Both the position numbers and the translations under genes were made by a program. From the NCBI GenBank assembly GCA_903970285.1, contig CAJCHN010000004.1, positions 1 to 59,333 on the forward strand: a DNA stretch of 59,333 nucleotides. The letters are read 5' to 3'. The notes beneath the pieces are model-generated. The model had not been told where the DNA came from. It made no database searches and worked only from the letters and a program-made list of their open reading frames with translations. How positions within the stretch are numbered: the first letter of the stretch is position 1; the number at the start of each line of letters is the position of its first letter. Positions 25,843-34,837 of the stretch are shown here, in pieces. The DNA comes from Rhodanobacteraceae bacterium (GTDB lineage Bacteria > Acidobacteriota > Terriglobia > Terriglobales > Acidobacteriaceae).

Positions 25843-27408
25843 CTAAGGCGTCTCAACGGCTTCTTCAAGCTTCGCTGTCTCTGGATTCGTCTCAAGTTCC
25901 CTCCTGACCGGAACGTTGGACAAAGTAGGATAGCGGGAAATCGAGCGTAATTCTCTTTCCATGGCCGCAGTCGGACGACTGTTGTGAACGAGGAACACTG
26001 CGAAGGAGGCCAGAAACAAAGCCGTGATCATGGTCAGCAAACTATCGAGGACCGGCCGCGGCCTGACTGGATTGGGTGAAAAAGTGGGTGCCTGGATCAC
26101 AGCCACGTTGAGAAGCTGATGCTCGTCCATGACCTCTGTCATACGGGCTTCGTCTCGCTTCTGCGCGTACAGCTGGTAATTCGCATCCAGCTCAGCCACC
26201 TGATGCTGTAACAGACTGAACGACTCCCCGCCCTCGGTGACCGACGACAATCGAGTTTCAAGGTCGTCGAGTTGAGCGCGAAGTGCCTTCTGCCGCCCGA
26301 CCAGTCCAACCAGCTTGGCGGTCGTCTCGCTTAGATCCTGGTCCGCCTGTTGCCAGACAGGGTTCACATCGGTGCTGGTCTCTGACGAGCGCATGGTGCG
26401 TGAGTCGTTCAACGAAGTCTGCACATCTTTGATCTTGTCGTCTACTTCCTTAACCAGGCGGTCGTCCGGCCGGTATTTTGCAAGCAGCTCGGTCCGTTGC
26501 ACCTTGAGTTCGCTCAGCCGTGCGTACATCTGATCGACGGACCCCGATGCCGGAATGCTGGTCTCATGCGTCGGCACGCGACTGGGAATAGAAGCTACTT
26601 GTGCCTTATCGCCATCAATTTTCTTCTGGGCCTCCGCAATCTCGACGTCCGACTGGCGCAACAGAGAGTCTATGTCCAGGATCTCCTTCTGGAGCAACTC
26701 CTGCTGCGATCCCACCGTGACCAGTTGCCTGCTCTGCTGGAAGGCGGTCAGGCGGGCTTGTGCCGCCTCCCACTGCGCCCGATAAAGGTCGGCCTGCTGC
26801 GCAAACATCTGCGAAGCGCCGCTCGGATGACTGATCCTTCTTTTTTCCGCAAGGAAAGCATCGAGCAATCGATTCAACTCATGGTTTGAGTCATACGGAC
26901 TGCGTGTCGTAAGTTCGACGGTGAAGACGTGCGAAAGCTTTACCGGCGCAACGATAAGATTATTTCTTAGTATGTCAACGGCTTGCTCGTGCTTCTGCAG
27001 GGCGGCTGCGGAATGCTGATCAGCTGGAATCTTCGACCAGCCCGGATCGACGACCTCATCCAGCACGTCCGCGCTCTGGATGAGCTGCACCTCGGACCCC
27101 AACTCTTCATCGGAGGCTTCCTGGGTTGAAGGAAGCGCTTCCAAGCGACCGGCGGAGATGACGTCGCCGCTTCGTGCATTATGAACCATGAGCACCATCG
27201 TCGACATGTACTTCTTGTGACTGCCGAAGATATAAAGGGCGCCCAACGCGATGATCGTCAGAAACACCGACAGGAAGACAGTACGGTGGCGCTTCAAAAT
27301 GGAGGACAGGTCGCCCATCGAAAGGCCCGACGCGTCGCCATCGAATGAATCGTATCCGACGTGCGCCAAAGCGGCGTTCGCAACCTCGGGTTCACGGAGT
27401 TGTTTCAC
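25843..27408 (-). CDS. Wzz/GumC-type polysaccharide co-polymerase, without kinase domain
   Basis: 521 residues starting at GTG 27408, with AAGGAG five bases upstream. Topology is that of chain-length determinants: cytoplasmic N-terminus, membrane helix about 43-62, a large periplasmic region of mostly coiled coil (about 180-430; AAQARLTAFQQSRQLVTVG, VQRTELLAKYRPDDRLVKEV), the proline motif PNPVRPRPVLDSL and a second helix about 458-480. A 40-residue tail follows; there are no Walker motifs, so no tyrosine kinase is fused. The protein governs chain length and links Wzy to the Wza channel. A perfect TATAAT lies about 42 bases upstream of the start. Confidence 0.87.
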   Translation of the reverse strand: MKQLREPEVANAALAHVGYDSFDGDASGLSMGDLSSILKRHRTVFLSVFLTIIALGALYIFGSHKKYMSTMVLMVHNARSGDVISAGRLEALPSTQEASDEELGSEVQLIQSADVLDEVVDPGWSKIPADQHSAAALQKHEQAVDILRNNLIVAPVKLSHVFTVELTTRSPYDSNHELNRLLDAFLAEKRRISHPSGASQMFAQQADLYRAQWEAAQARLTAFQQSRQLVTVGSQQELLQKEILDIDSLLRQSDVEIAEAQKKIDGDKAQVASIPSRVPTHETSIPASGSVDQMYARLSELKVQRTELLAKYRPDDRLVKEVDDKIKDVQTSLNDSRTMRSSETSTDVNPVWQQADQDLSETTAKLVGLVGRQKALRAQLDDLETRLSSVTEGGESFSLLQHQVAELDANYQLYAQKRDEARMTEVMDEHQLLNVAVIQAPTFSPNPVRPRPVLDSLLTMITALFLASFAVFLVHNSRPTAAMERELRSISRYPTLSNVPVRRELETNPETAKLEEAVETP

Positions 27409-27449
27409 GCGTTCTCCTTCGAAGGGAACCGTACCCCTTGGATACGTCT

Positions 27450-27455
27450 ATTATA
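27450..27455 (-). promoter_or_regulatory. Candidate -10 box for the Wzz-like gene
   Basis: On the minus strand this reads TATAAT, an exact sigma-70 -10 hexamer, placed about 40 bases before the GTG start. No good -35 hexamer lies at 17 bases, so the promoter may be activator-dependent or the match fortuitous. Confidence 0.4.
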
Positions 27456-27711
27456 AAGGGTTCGGGGGAAGCAGGATGGATGAACCGTCAAAACGGATTG
27501 AAACTTCCGTCACCGAAAGTTGTAGGCGGAAGCGCATGATTCTGAATTGGAAAAGCCACGCTCCCCCGCCCGAGACGTGTCGCAGGCGACGCCGGTCTTC
27601 TGATTTGGGCGATGCCCGGTAGCTCAGCAGGGGCGCTCCTTCCTCTCCCGTTCGAAATTCCGCGGCGATTCGCACGGGACACGTCCGGAGCCCACCCTGT
27701 GGGCCCGCGAA

Positions 27712-30270
27712 CTACGGAGGAGTGATCTGCACGATGGTCAGTGAGTCAGCGATAGGCAAGGAGACGATTTGACTGGGAGACGTTAGCGACGAAGCTGTTG
27801 CACTGCCGGTCTTATCGAACTGGTAAATTGTACGGGCCAACGCCGGGCCCTCTAAGCTAAGGGTCACGTTCTGCGTAGCGACGGGCGTTGGCGTATTCGT
27901 CGAGGGCTCGTAGCTGCTTTGTTCAGACCAGATGACGAGCCAGAAGGAACCGTCACGCTTCTGCAGGAGAGTCGTCGTGACGGTGGCATCGCCACCGGTC
28001 AGCGTGTAGTTGAGCTTTCCGGGCTGGAATGCGGGTCCGCGGTCCGATAGTAGACCTGTAAGGGTTTTCACCGCGACGAAGGCAGGCTTCTCCGATAGAT
28101 CATTGTGCAGCAGGCCATATCCGGGTTCGGCAAGCTCATCCACAAGTTCATAGAGATAGGTTCGCGCGATTCCAGCGTTGAAGGCCAGAAGCAATATGCG
28201 AGGCTTGTAATTCGCTTCGACGCTCTCAGGGATGGTCCAGGGCGTACTCGTGGTGGGAAAGCTGATGTAGCCGGTCTCCGTAATCATGACGGGCACACCC
28301 GGTCCGTTTTCGCTTGTCTGGTCTAACCAGAACGCAAGGCTGCCATATCGGTGCCCCTGCGCATCCCCCCCACCCCAGCCGGAGCTCCCTGGGTTTCGGC
28401 CTCCAAAATACATGTGGAGGTTGTTGTAGTTCATCAACTGAGAGAGATTGGGAGAGAATCCGTACGATAGTGGATTGACAAACGAGGGCCCGACCACTGG
28501 GACATTCAGTGCATGCCCTGAAGCATCAAGAACGTGCATGAATGCCGCTGCGTTGGCGATGCCGGCCGCCCCGTTTATGCCGCAGTTAGTGCCATCGTCG
28601 CATTCGTTGGGCGCCTCAATCGAGTCAAGATCCCGCGCTCCGGATGCAAACTGCTGCAGCAGCCCAGGAGCGGTTGCAGTGTCCAGCGCTACGCCGATCA
28701 GCGCTCCAACTCCTGCTGCAGCCAGTTGCTGATGCTCGGCCAGAAGAAACTGCGAGGTGGTGGCACCGTCGCGAATATGGCGGATGCCGGATGCCTTGAG
28801 TTCAGCGAAAACTTGCGGCCATTGGGTGTAGTAGGGGGTGCCTGAATAGCTGAGGTGAGTTTGCACGCCGATAGAATCAACGAACGAATCCGCAGACGCA
28901 GCCTGCTGGCCCACCGAGTTCTCTGAAACGTTGACCTGGACGGAATTCGAAGAGGACGTGTAGGCTGCGGCTCCCGCATAGGCTGCTGTCATCGCGTAGG
29001 ATCCGTTGCCTAGGCCCGGAACGCTCAACACAGCAACCCCGCTCGCGTTGAGCAGCGCCGAGCCAATCAACGAGCCATTCTGGTAGAAGTTGAGGTTTCC
29101 GGATGGTGTGCCGGAGGAACTCGTGACCTGGCCCGTCAGTGTTATGGTCTGTCCCGTCACTGCCAGCGAAGGCGTCGCCTGCACCAGCGTCGTTGTCGCT
29201 GCGACCGCGGTCGCGGCAGCAGGGGGTGCGGTCGCGACGACGGGAAGTGCGGCCAAAGTCCAAAGTTGCTTGCGGTTGCCACCCTCGTCACAGTTCCACT
29301 GCTGCAGCTGATTGCCATTTGCCTGACTTCCGTTGGTCAGATCCAGACACATCCCACTGCCTAAGGAAACGATCTCGTACGAAGCGCCGTACTGAAACAC
29401 TTGCCAGACCTGCGAAAGCTGGGAGGCGCCCAGGCACTGCCATTCTTGCGCAAGTCCTCCGTCCAGAATGCTGCTTGAAGCGACATCCAGACACGCTCCA
29501 CTGTTGGTATTGACCAGTTGATATCCGCTACCAAGCGCCGTGGTTACGGGTGCGAGCGTCCAGCTCTGTGCCGGCGTACCGTTGCACTGATATGCCTGCA
29601 CCTTCGTGCCATTGGCTTTGCTGCCGCCATTGACATCGGCGCAGACATTTGCGTTCGCCAAGGGATCAATCTTGAAGGGCCCCGGCGTCAGGCCCTGGAG
29701 AGGTGTCCCCTCACTTGAAACCTTCGATAGATTCCAAAGCTGATTCGTATCCTTGCCGGCGCCACAATCCCACTGCTGTAGAGGCGTTCCGTTGGCGCTG
29801 TTTCCATTCGGCAAGTCCAGACACTTTCCATCGTAGAGAGAGACCAACTCAAAGGACGAGCCAAGCGGAACGGGCTGCCATACCTGCGACACGGCGCTGG
29901 GGCCGAGGCATTGCCATTCGTGCATTAAAGCGCCGTCCGAAGTGGCATACGAGGCTATATCCAGGCAGGATCCGCTGTTCGCGGAGACCAGTTGATACCC
30001 AGGTCCGGACGGAGTGCTGATCGGAACCAGCGACCAGGTTTGTGCACCCGTTCCATTACAACCGTAAACCTGGATCTTCGTTCCGTTCGCCAATGCGGCA
30101 CCGCTGACATCGATGCAAGTGTTGGCGTTAGAGATGGGACTGATATGGTATGGCCCCGTGGGGAGATTGAGCTGAGGCGTTCCCTGCGTTTGTGCTGGCA
30201 GTAAATGGGCCGTAAGGAGACCAAGTGCGCCCACCGGCCATGGGCGCAGAAAGGCCTTGACGATCTTCAC
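27712..30270 (-). CDS. Secreted glycoside hydrolase with two ricin-type lectin domains and an Ig-like domain
   Basis: 852 residues from GTG 30270, which has AGGAG seven bases upstream (a TTG two codons earlier is too close to it). Signal peptide ends HLLPAQT. Same architecture as the gene at 5234: two ricin-type lectins (about 30-185 and 195-345) with QTW/QSW, QVW and NQLW/KQLW subrepeat ends, an Ig-like domain (about 360-450; LAVTGQTITLTGQVTSS) and the catalytic barrel from DSFVDSIGVQTHLSY, with probable acid/base Glu556 in SIEAPNE and probable nucleophile Glu665 in ITETGY. It is transcribed toward the Wzz-like gene, 303 bases away. Likely an extracellular enzyme acting on the EPS or on plant/fungal glycans. 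Confidence 0.82.
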   Translation of the reverse strand: MKIVKAFLRPWPVGALGLLTAHLLPAQTQGTPQLNLPTGPYHISPISNANTCIDVSGAALANGTKIQVYGCNGTGAQTWSLVPISTPSGPGYQLVSANSGSCLDIASYATSDGALMHEWQCLGPSAVSQVWQPVPLGSSFELVSLYDGKCLDLPNGNSANGTPLQQWDCGAGKDTNQLWNLSKVSSEGTPLQGLTPGPFKIDPLANANVCADVNGGSKANGTKVQAYQCNGTPAQSWTLAPVTTALGSGYQLVNTNSGACLDVASSSILDGGLAQEWQCLGASQLSQVWQVFQYGASYEIVSLGSGMCLDLTNGSQANGNQLQQWNCDEGGNRKQLWTLAALPVVATAPPAAATAVAATTTLVQATPSLAVTGQTITLTGQVTSSSGTPSGNLNFYQNGSLIGSALLNASGVAVLSVPGLGNGSYAMTAAYAGAAAYTSSSNSVQVNVSENSVGQQAASADSFVDSIGVQTHLSYSGTPYYTQWPQVFAELKASGIRHIRDGATTSQFLLAEHQQLAAAGVGALIGVALDTATAPGLLQQFASGARDLDSIEAPNECDDGTNCGINGAAGIANAAAFMHVLDASGHALNVPVVGPSFVNPLSYGFSPNLSQLMNYNNLHMYFGGRNPGSSGWGGGDAQGHRYGSLAFWLDQTSENGPGVPVMITETGYISFPTTSTPWTIPESVEANYKPRILLLAFNAGIARTYLYELVDELAEPGYGLLHNDLSEKPAFVAVKTLTGLLSDRGPAFQPGKLNYTLTGGDATVTTTLLQKRDGSFWLVIWSEQSSYEPSTNTPTPVATQNVTLSLEGPALARTIYQFDKTGSATASSLTSPSQIVSLPIADSLTIVQITPP

Positions 30271-30276
30271 GTGCAA

Positions 30277-30629
30277 TCTCCTAGAGTTGTCTGTTGAAGT
30301 AAGTTCAGCAAGGCTAAGCAGAAGGATTGCAGTGGCGCAGGACGTTCAGACGGACGAACGTACGTCTGAGGAAACCTGGTCCCGATACCGGGTGAGTTGG
30401 TCTATTTGGGGTCAGGTTAGCACAATGAATTTAAGAATTCCATTTTCTTTCGCAGACGGCCAACCTTTTAGCCGTAGACGCATCTGCCGATTCCAATTGC
30501 GGAATCGCAGAGGATGTCGTATCCCCATGGCACCGTTGAACAACGCTGCTCACAAGATGTGGGACACCAGAGAGAACGTCGAATCCATTGAGTGAACGAT
30601 CAACTTCACACGGGAGGAGAGACATTGGC
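30277..30629. other. Gene-free stretch with nested inverted repeats
   Basis: No supported gene. At 30342-30368 two overlapping dyads occur (ACGTTC/GAACGT with an 8-base spacer, and CAGACG/CGTCTG with a 10-base spacer), about 72 bases upstream of the lectin-hydrolase start at 30270. This is the natural place for its promoter and operator. Confidence 0.5.
30342..30368. promoter_or_regulatory. Overlapping inverted repeats, candidate operator
   Basis: ACGTTC at 30342-30347 pairs with GAACGT at 30356-30361, and CAGACG at 30347-30352 pairs with CGTCTG at 30363-30368. The two structures exclude each other in RNA, but as DNA they could hold dimeric regulators controlling the leftward hydrolase gene. 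Confidence 0.35.
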
Positions 30630-32516
30630 TTAGAACTGCAGGTCCTCTACATCGGGCATCGGATGATCTCGCTTCAACTGCTCCAGCTTACCGGCAAAAT
30701 CCCTGGTCACTTCCGGCTTCAGCTTTTCCATCGCGGCGAACGTCCCCTGCAGCAGCAGCCTCGCCGGAACGTTTGCCGGCTCCGCCAGACACAGGTCCAG
30801 CTCTCCCATCAGGATCTCATGCTCGCCATTCAGGAAGTTTGGCGGCACGCCCTCCATGGACGCGCAACGAACCGCCAGCATCTGCTCCAGACGCAGCAGG
30901 TACGAGGCGAAAGTCCGCGGCCCCGGAACCTTGTAAGCTGGGGATTCTTCCGCCGGCCCCAGCACGCTCAGCAACTCCACGACCTCGTCGGCCAGCTCAG
31001 CCAAACCCTGTTCCGGCGTTGCCGGCGAAAACTCCGCCTGCAACTCTCCAATGCGAATGCCGTCGCTGCTCCGCACAAACGCCAGCTCTGTTGTCCATGG
31101 CTCGACCTCCCCGTCCACATGCACGGTCACCACGTAGTCGCTGGCATTCTCCGGCACCTTGACCGCTTGCACCGCCGTCTCATCCGGCCAGCGCTGTCCG
31201 CTCACCACGAATCCGCTCACCGGCGAGACGGCCCAGAGCGCCATCGCGCGCCCCGCCGCAGCCGTGCGCATCTCCACCTGCTCGGCGAAGAAAAGCGGCA
31301 GCGATCGGGTCATACGCCCCAGGGCATCCGCCATCTGCATCTCGGTTTGGGATGGCTGCTGCGGCGCCTCAGCCGTTCCACCCAGGAACGTAACCGTCGG
31401 AGCCGCAGCGCTCTTGGCGCGAAACAGCCCGCGCGCCGGAGACCCGGGCGGAAGCCAGATGGGACCATCCACCCGCAGCATGCCCACCTGCAGCTGTTGC
31501 GGTGCGCCCGCTGCATTCACCCCCGCCACCCGCTGCCGCGCGATCTCCGCATCCCAGAACGCCAGCGCATCCTTCCAGTCGGGCCGATTCTGCGCCCACA
31601 GCGAAGCCTTCACCTGCTCCGCCGGCTCCAGGTTCCCGGTGTCGACCAGCGCCTTGATCAGGTTGTTCCCGACCGCCATTCCGTGAAGTTGGGGAACAAA
31701 GTGCGGCGCGGTCAGCTCAATCAGCTCACGCAAATGGCCCTTGGAACCAAGGTCGCCGCTCATCTGCATCAGCAAGTCCGGCGGGATCGGCTTCGGCGCA
31801 CGTTCCAGCGCCTCCGCATAGTACTGCTTCGCCCGGCCAAGGCCGCCGCCATTCAGCTCGCCGCGCGCCAGCCACAGCTGCGCCCGCCAGCTTGAGGGCA
31901 TCGCGGCTACCCGCTCCAGCACCTCACGCGTGGCCTCATCGCCACCGCGCTCCTGCGCCTGGGACGCATACCAGCCCAGCCCATTATCATGATTTGGTTC
32001 AACCTCAATCGCATGCCACAGTGTCTGTTCGGCGGGCTCTCTGCGTCCCGTCTCCGCATAAACCTTGGCCAGGTTCACCAGCACCGAGGCATCCTCGCCC
32101 TGGTTCGCGGTAAAGCCTGAAAGCACCTTTTCGGCCTCGTCCATGCGTCCCGTCTGCATCAGTACGATGCTCCACATGCAGGCTCCGCGAGCCGGCACAG
32201 AGTCCATCGCGTACAGACGTTCCGCAGCCTCGGTCATTTCGGCGACAAAGCCATCATTCAATGAGTTCAAGATCACCATATACAGCTGATCTGCATTCTC
32301 CCAGGCCTGCCTCACCATGCCCGGGAGGACGTTCGTCCGCCACTCCTCGCGCGGCACAATCACCTCGCGCCCATACGAATCGAACGCTCGAATGCCGTCC
32401 GCAGGCGGTGTTGCAGTCCCGTTTACCAAGCTCTGCTGATCCTCTGCCATTGCGCCTTCCGTGTTGCTCTCAACCGCTGCATCCTGCAATTCACTCTCGC
32501 CCAAAACCGTCTCCAT
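30630..32516 (-). CDS. Tetratricopeptide-repeat protein, function unknown
   Basis: 628 residues from ATG 32516 (AGGA nine bases upstream; a TTG overlapping the gatA stop is the alternative). No signal peptide. Residues about 55-290 are helical TPR-like repeats (ERLYAMDSVPARGACMWSIV, VLVNLAKVYAETGRREPAEQ, AIEVEPNHDNGLGWYA, AQLWLARGELNGGGLGRAKQ). The C-terminal half is mixed alpha/beta and not recognised. It directly follows gatA, with stop and start interlocked, so it is translated from the gatC-gatA mRNA. TPRs mediate protein-protein contacts; no partner can be named. It ends a leftward operon. Confidence 0.75.
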   Translation of the reverse strand: METVLGESELQDAAVESNTEGAMAEDQQSLVNGTATPPADGIRAFDSYGREVIVPREEWRTNVLPGMVRQAWENADQLYMVILNSLNDGFVAEMTEAAERLYAMDSVPARGACMWSIVLMQTGRMDEAEKVLSGFTANQGEDASVLVNLAKVYAETGRREPAEQTLWHAIEVEPNHDNGLGWYASQAQERGGDEATREVLERVAAMPSSWRAQLWLARGELNGGGLGRAKQYYAEALERAPKPIPPDLLMQMSGDLGSKGHLRELIELTAPHFVPQLHGMAVGNNLIKALVDTGNLEPAEQVKASLWAQNRPDWKDALAFWDAEIARQRVAGVNAAGAPQQLQVGMLRVDGPIWLPPGSPARGLFRAKSAAAPTVTFLGGTAEAPQQPSQTEMQMADALGRMTRSLPLFFAEQVEMRTAAAGRAMALWAVSPVSGFVVSGQRWPDETAVQAVKVPENASDYVVTVHVDGEVEPWTTELAFVRSSDGIRIGELQAEFSPATPEQGLAELADEVVELLSVLGPAEESPAYKVPGPRTFASYLLRLEQMLAVRCASMEGVPPNFLNGEHEILMGELDLCLAEPANVPARLLLQGTFAAMEKLKPEVTRDFAGKLEQLKRDHPMPDVEDLQF

Positions 32517-32518
32517 CC

Positions 32519-33982
32519 TCAATTTCCTAAATCCTCAACCGCCAGCCCGACTCGCAGCATGGTGGATTCGTCAAAATGCTTCGCCATAATCTGCACGCCG
32601 ATCGGCAGGCCGTCCCGGGTCGTCCCGCACGGCACGCTCATGCCGCAGATGCCCGCCAGGCTCGCCGCCACCGAATAGACATCGGCCAGGTACATCGCGA
32701 CCGGATCGTCCACCTTCTCGCCCAGCTTAAACGCCGGCGTTGGGGTCATCGGTCCAACGATCGCATCCACCTTCGCGAAGGCGTCTAGAAAGTCCCTCGC
32801 CACCAGGCTCCTTACCTGTTGCGCCTTCTTGTAGTACGCGTCGTAGTAGCCGGCGCTCAGCACGTACGTTCCCAGCAGGATGCGCCGCTTTACCTCGGGC
32901 CCGAAACCCGCTTCGCGCGTCAGCTTGAACATCTGTGCCAGCGTCTTCGCCTCCGCGGCCCTGGGGCCGAAGCGCACCCCGTCGAACCGCGAAAGGTTGG
33001 AAGACGCTTCGGCGGTCGCGACCACGTAATACGCCGGAATCGCGTACCGCGTGTGCGGCAGGCTGATGCGCACTATCTCGCACCCCTGCTGCTGCAGACC
33101 CTCAATCGTTCGCTCGACCGCTGCCTTGATCTCCTCGTCCAGACCCTCACCGAAATATTCCTCGGGGACCCCGATCTTCAACCCCGCGACCGGCTCGGCC
33201 AGCGCCCCTAAGTAATCGTCCACCGGCCTGTCCGCGCTGGTCGCATCCCGCGAATCCTTGCCCGCCAGCACCCCCAGCATGGTCGCCGCATCGTTCACGC
33301 TGGTCGTGAACGGACCCACCCGATCCAGAGACGAGGCAAAGGCGATCAGGCCGTAGCGGCTCACGCGGCCGTAGGTCGGCAGAACGCCGACGACGCCGCA
33401 AAACGCCGCCGGCTGGCGGATCGAGCCGCCGGTATCGCTACCCAGCGTGGCCGCCGCAAAGCCCGCCGCCACCGCCGCCGCCGAGCCTCCGGACGAGCCC
33501 CCGGGAACGCGGTCGAGCGCCCGTGGATTACGCACCACGCCATAAGCCGAGTTCTCATTCGAGCTGCCCATCGCAAATTCATCGCAGTTCAGCTTGCCCA
33601 GGATGACCGCGCCCGCGGCCTCCAGCCTGGAGACTACCGTGGCATCGTAGGACGGCTGCCAGCCCGCCAGAATCTTCGAGCCGGCAGTCGCAGCAGCGCC
33701 GCGCATGGCGAGCACATCCTTTACCGCTACCGGAACCCCAGCCAGCGGCCCTGCGTCCTCACCCCTGGCCAGCAGGCCGTCCACCCGTTCAGCCTGCGCC
33801 AGCGCACGCTCCCGCGACAGCGCCAGGAAGCTGTTGATGCCCAGCCCGTGCTCGCCATCGAGCTCCGCGATCCGGCCGTAGTACCGCTCGGCGAGCATGG
33901 TCGCGGTGTGCTGCCGGGCAGCTTCCCGCGCGGATGCGATCGAGTTCGCGGTCGAGATCGTTGTTTCGCCGGTCGCGCTCAT
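32519..33982 (-). CDS. gatA: Aspartyl/glutamyl-tRNA(Asn/Gln) amidotransferase subunit A
   Basis: 487 residues, the normal length for GatA. The amidase-signature core is complete: Lys in AVKDVLAMRG (about residue 87), the GGSSGGSAAAVAAGFAAATL loop with the cis-Ser and the nucleophile Ser in SDTGGSIRQPAAFCG. It hydrolyses glutamine to ammonia for transamidation of mischarged Glu-tRNA(Gln) or Asp-tRNA(Asn) in the cytoplasm. It overlaps the gatC stop by four bases (ATGA). gatB is not in the window, so it must be elsewhere. Confidence 0.96.
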   Translation of the reverse strand: MSATGETTISTANSIASAREAARQHTATMLAERYYGRIAELDGEHGLGINSFLALSRERALAQAERVDGLLARGEDAGPLAGVPVAVKDVLAMRGAAATAGSKILAGWQPSYDATVVSRLEAAGAVILGKLNCDEFAMGSSNENSAYGVVRNPRALDRVPGGSSGGSAAAVAAGFAAATLGSDTGGSIRQPAAFCGVVGVLPTYGRVSRYGLIAFASSLDRVGPFTTSVNDAATMLGVLAGKDSRDATSADRPVDDYLGALAEPVAGLKIGVPEEYFGEGLDEEIKAAVERTIEGLQQQGCEIVRISLPHTRYAIPAYYVVATAEASSNLSRFDGVRFGPRAAEAKTLAQMFKLTREAGFGPEVKRRILLGTYVLSAGYYDAYYKKAQQVRSLVARDFLDAFAKVDAIVGPMTPTPAFKLGEKVDDPVAMYLADVYSVAASLAGICGMSVPCGTTRDGLPIGVQIMAKHFDESTMLRVGLAVEDLGN

Positions 33983-34299
33983 CGTTCAATCACCTTCGGC
34001 ACCTTGAAGAAGCGGCCATCCGTCTCAGGCGCCGCCGCCATCACCGCCTTGCGGTCGAGCGATGGCCGTACCACGTCCTGGCGCAGCGACTCTCCGGCCG
34101 CTCCGGAGACCGTGCCCAGCAGGTCCGCGACCTGCGCCATCGGTTCCACGGCCGTGGTGTCAAGCTCGGAAAGCTGCGCCACATGCCCCAGGATCGCGTT
34201 CAGATCCCGCTGCATGCGCGTCTCCTCGTCTGTCGTCAGCTCCAGGTTGGCCAGTTCGGCCACCCGCCGAACCTCCTCCAGGCTTACACCGCTCATCAT
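33979..34299 (-). CDS. gatC: Aspartyl/glutamyl-tRNA(Asn/Gln) amidotransferase subunit C
   Basis: 106 residues with the GatC pattern SLEEVRRVAELANLELTTDEETRMQRDLNAIL near the N-terminus (helix-turn-helix with conserved AxLAxLxL) and the extended C-terminal part that wraps around GatA (LRQDVVRPSLDRKAVMAAAPETDGRFFKVPKVIER). It stabilises the GatA-GatB interface. It overlaps gatA by four bases and lies 83 bases downstream of the DciA-like gene. Confidence 0.94.
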   Translation of the reverse strand: MMSGVSLEEVRRVAELANLELTTDEETRMQRDLNAILGHVAQLSELDTTAVEPMAQVADLLGTVSGAAGESLRQDVVRPSLDRKAVMAAAPETDGRFFKVPKVIER

Positions 34300-34382
34300 T
34301 TCTCCTCAGAAGCTCAAGCAAATCCCAGATGCGCGCTGGAGTCGGTGGTGGGGAGGCACTTTCTTCTCTCTCCGGCCACGCT

Positions 34383-34679
34383 TTACTTGCCCGAAGGCCG
34401 CGCACCCGCCTTCACAAAGTGTATCCCGCCCAGCTCCACCCGCGCGATGCGCGCCAGGTCATGCTGCAGCACTGCCTGCATCGCGCGGAGTTGATCGATC
34501 CAGGCCGGATCGGGCACCTCCACCCGCAGAATGCCGTCCTCCAGGCTGGTGATGACGCCGCGCCGCGCCAGCGCTGCGCCACAGGCGACGGGCCACGCGG
34601 CCGTCAGGCGGTCCAACTCCTGCATCGTTCGCAGGCTGCGGCCCAGCGAACCACGCAACATCTCGCGCATGCTTTCCAT
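34383..34679 (-). CDS. dciA: DUF721 / DciA-like protein
   Basis: About 98 residues from ATG 34679 (GAGGA nine bases upstream). It has the short DUF721 pattern: a helical start MREMLRGSLGRSLRTMQ, LTAAWPVACGAALARRG, and a strand-rich core GILRVEVPDPAWIDQLRAMQAVL. DciA proteins bind the replicative helicase DnaB and help load it in bacteria that lack DnaC. The frame is open 40 codons further upstream but without typical features. The function rests on family resemblance and the short length makes this less certain. Confidence 0.65.
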   Translation of the reverse strand: MESMREMLRGSLGRSLRTMQELDRLTAAWPVACGAALARRGVITSLEDGILRVEVPDPAWIDQLRAMQAVLQHDLARIARVELGGIHFVKAGARPSGK

Positions 34680-34837
34680 TCGAGCAGTTCCTCCTCCAAC
34701 CGGATGCGGCACATCCGCAGCTGACGCCGTTTCTGCCCGCCTGAGCCGGCTCTTGTGCAACGATCTTTGACCGGAACCCGAGAACCGGCACCAGAGCAAA
34801 CGTCAACTTTTCAAGTCTTCGGCAACACAAATTTGCT

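Noticed and set aside
30588-31895. Plus-strand open frame of 435 codons across the TPR gene
   Set aside because: It is antisense to a real gene and its product is His/Arg/Gln-rich noise.
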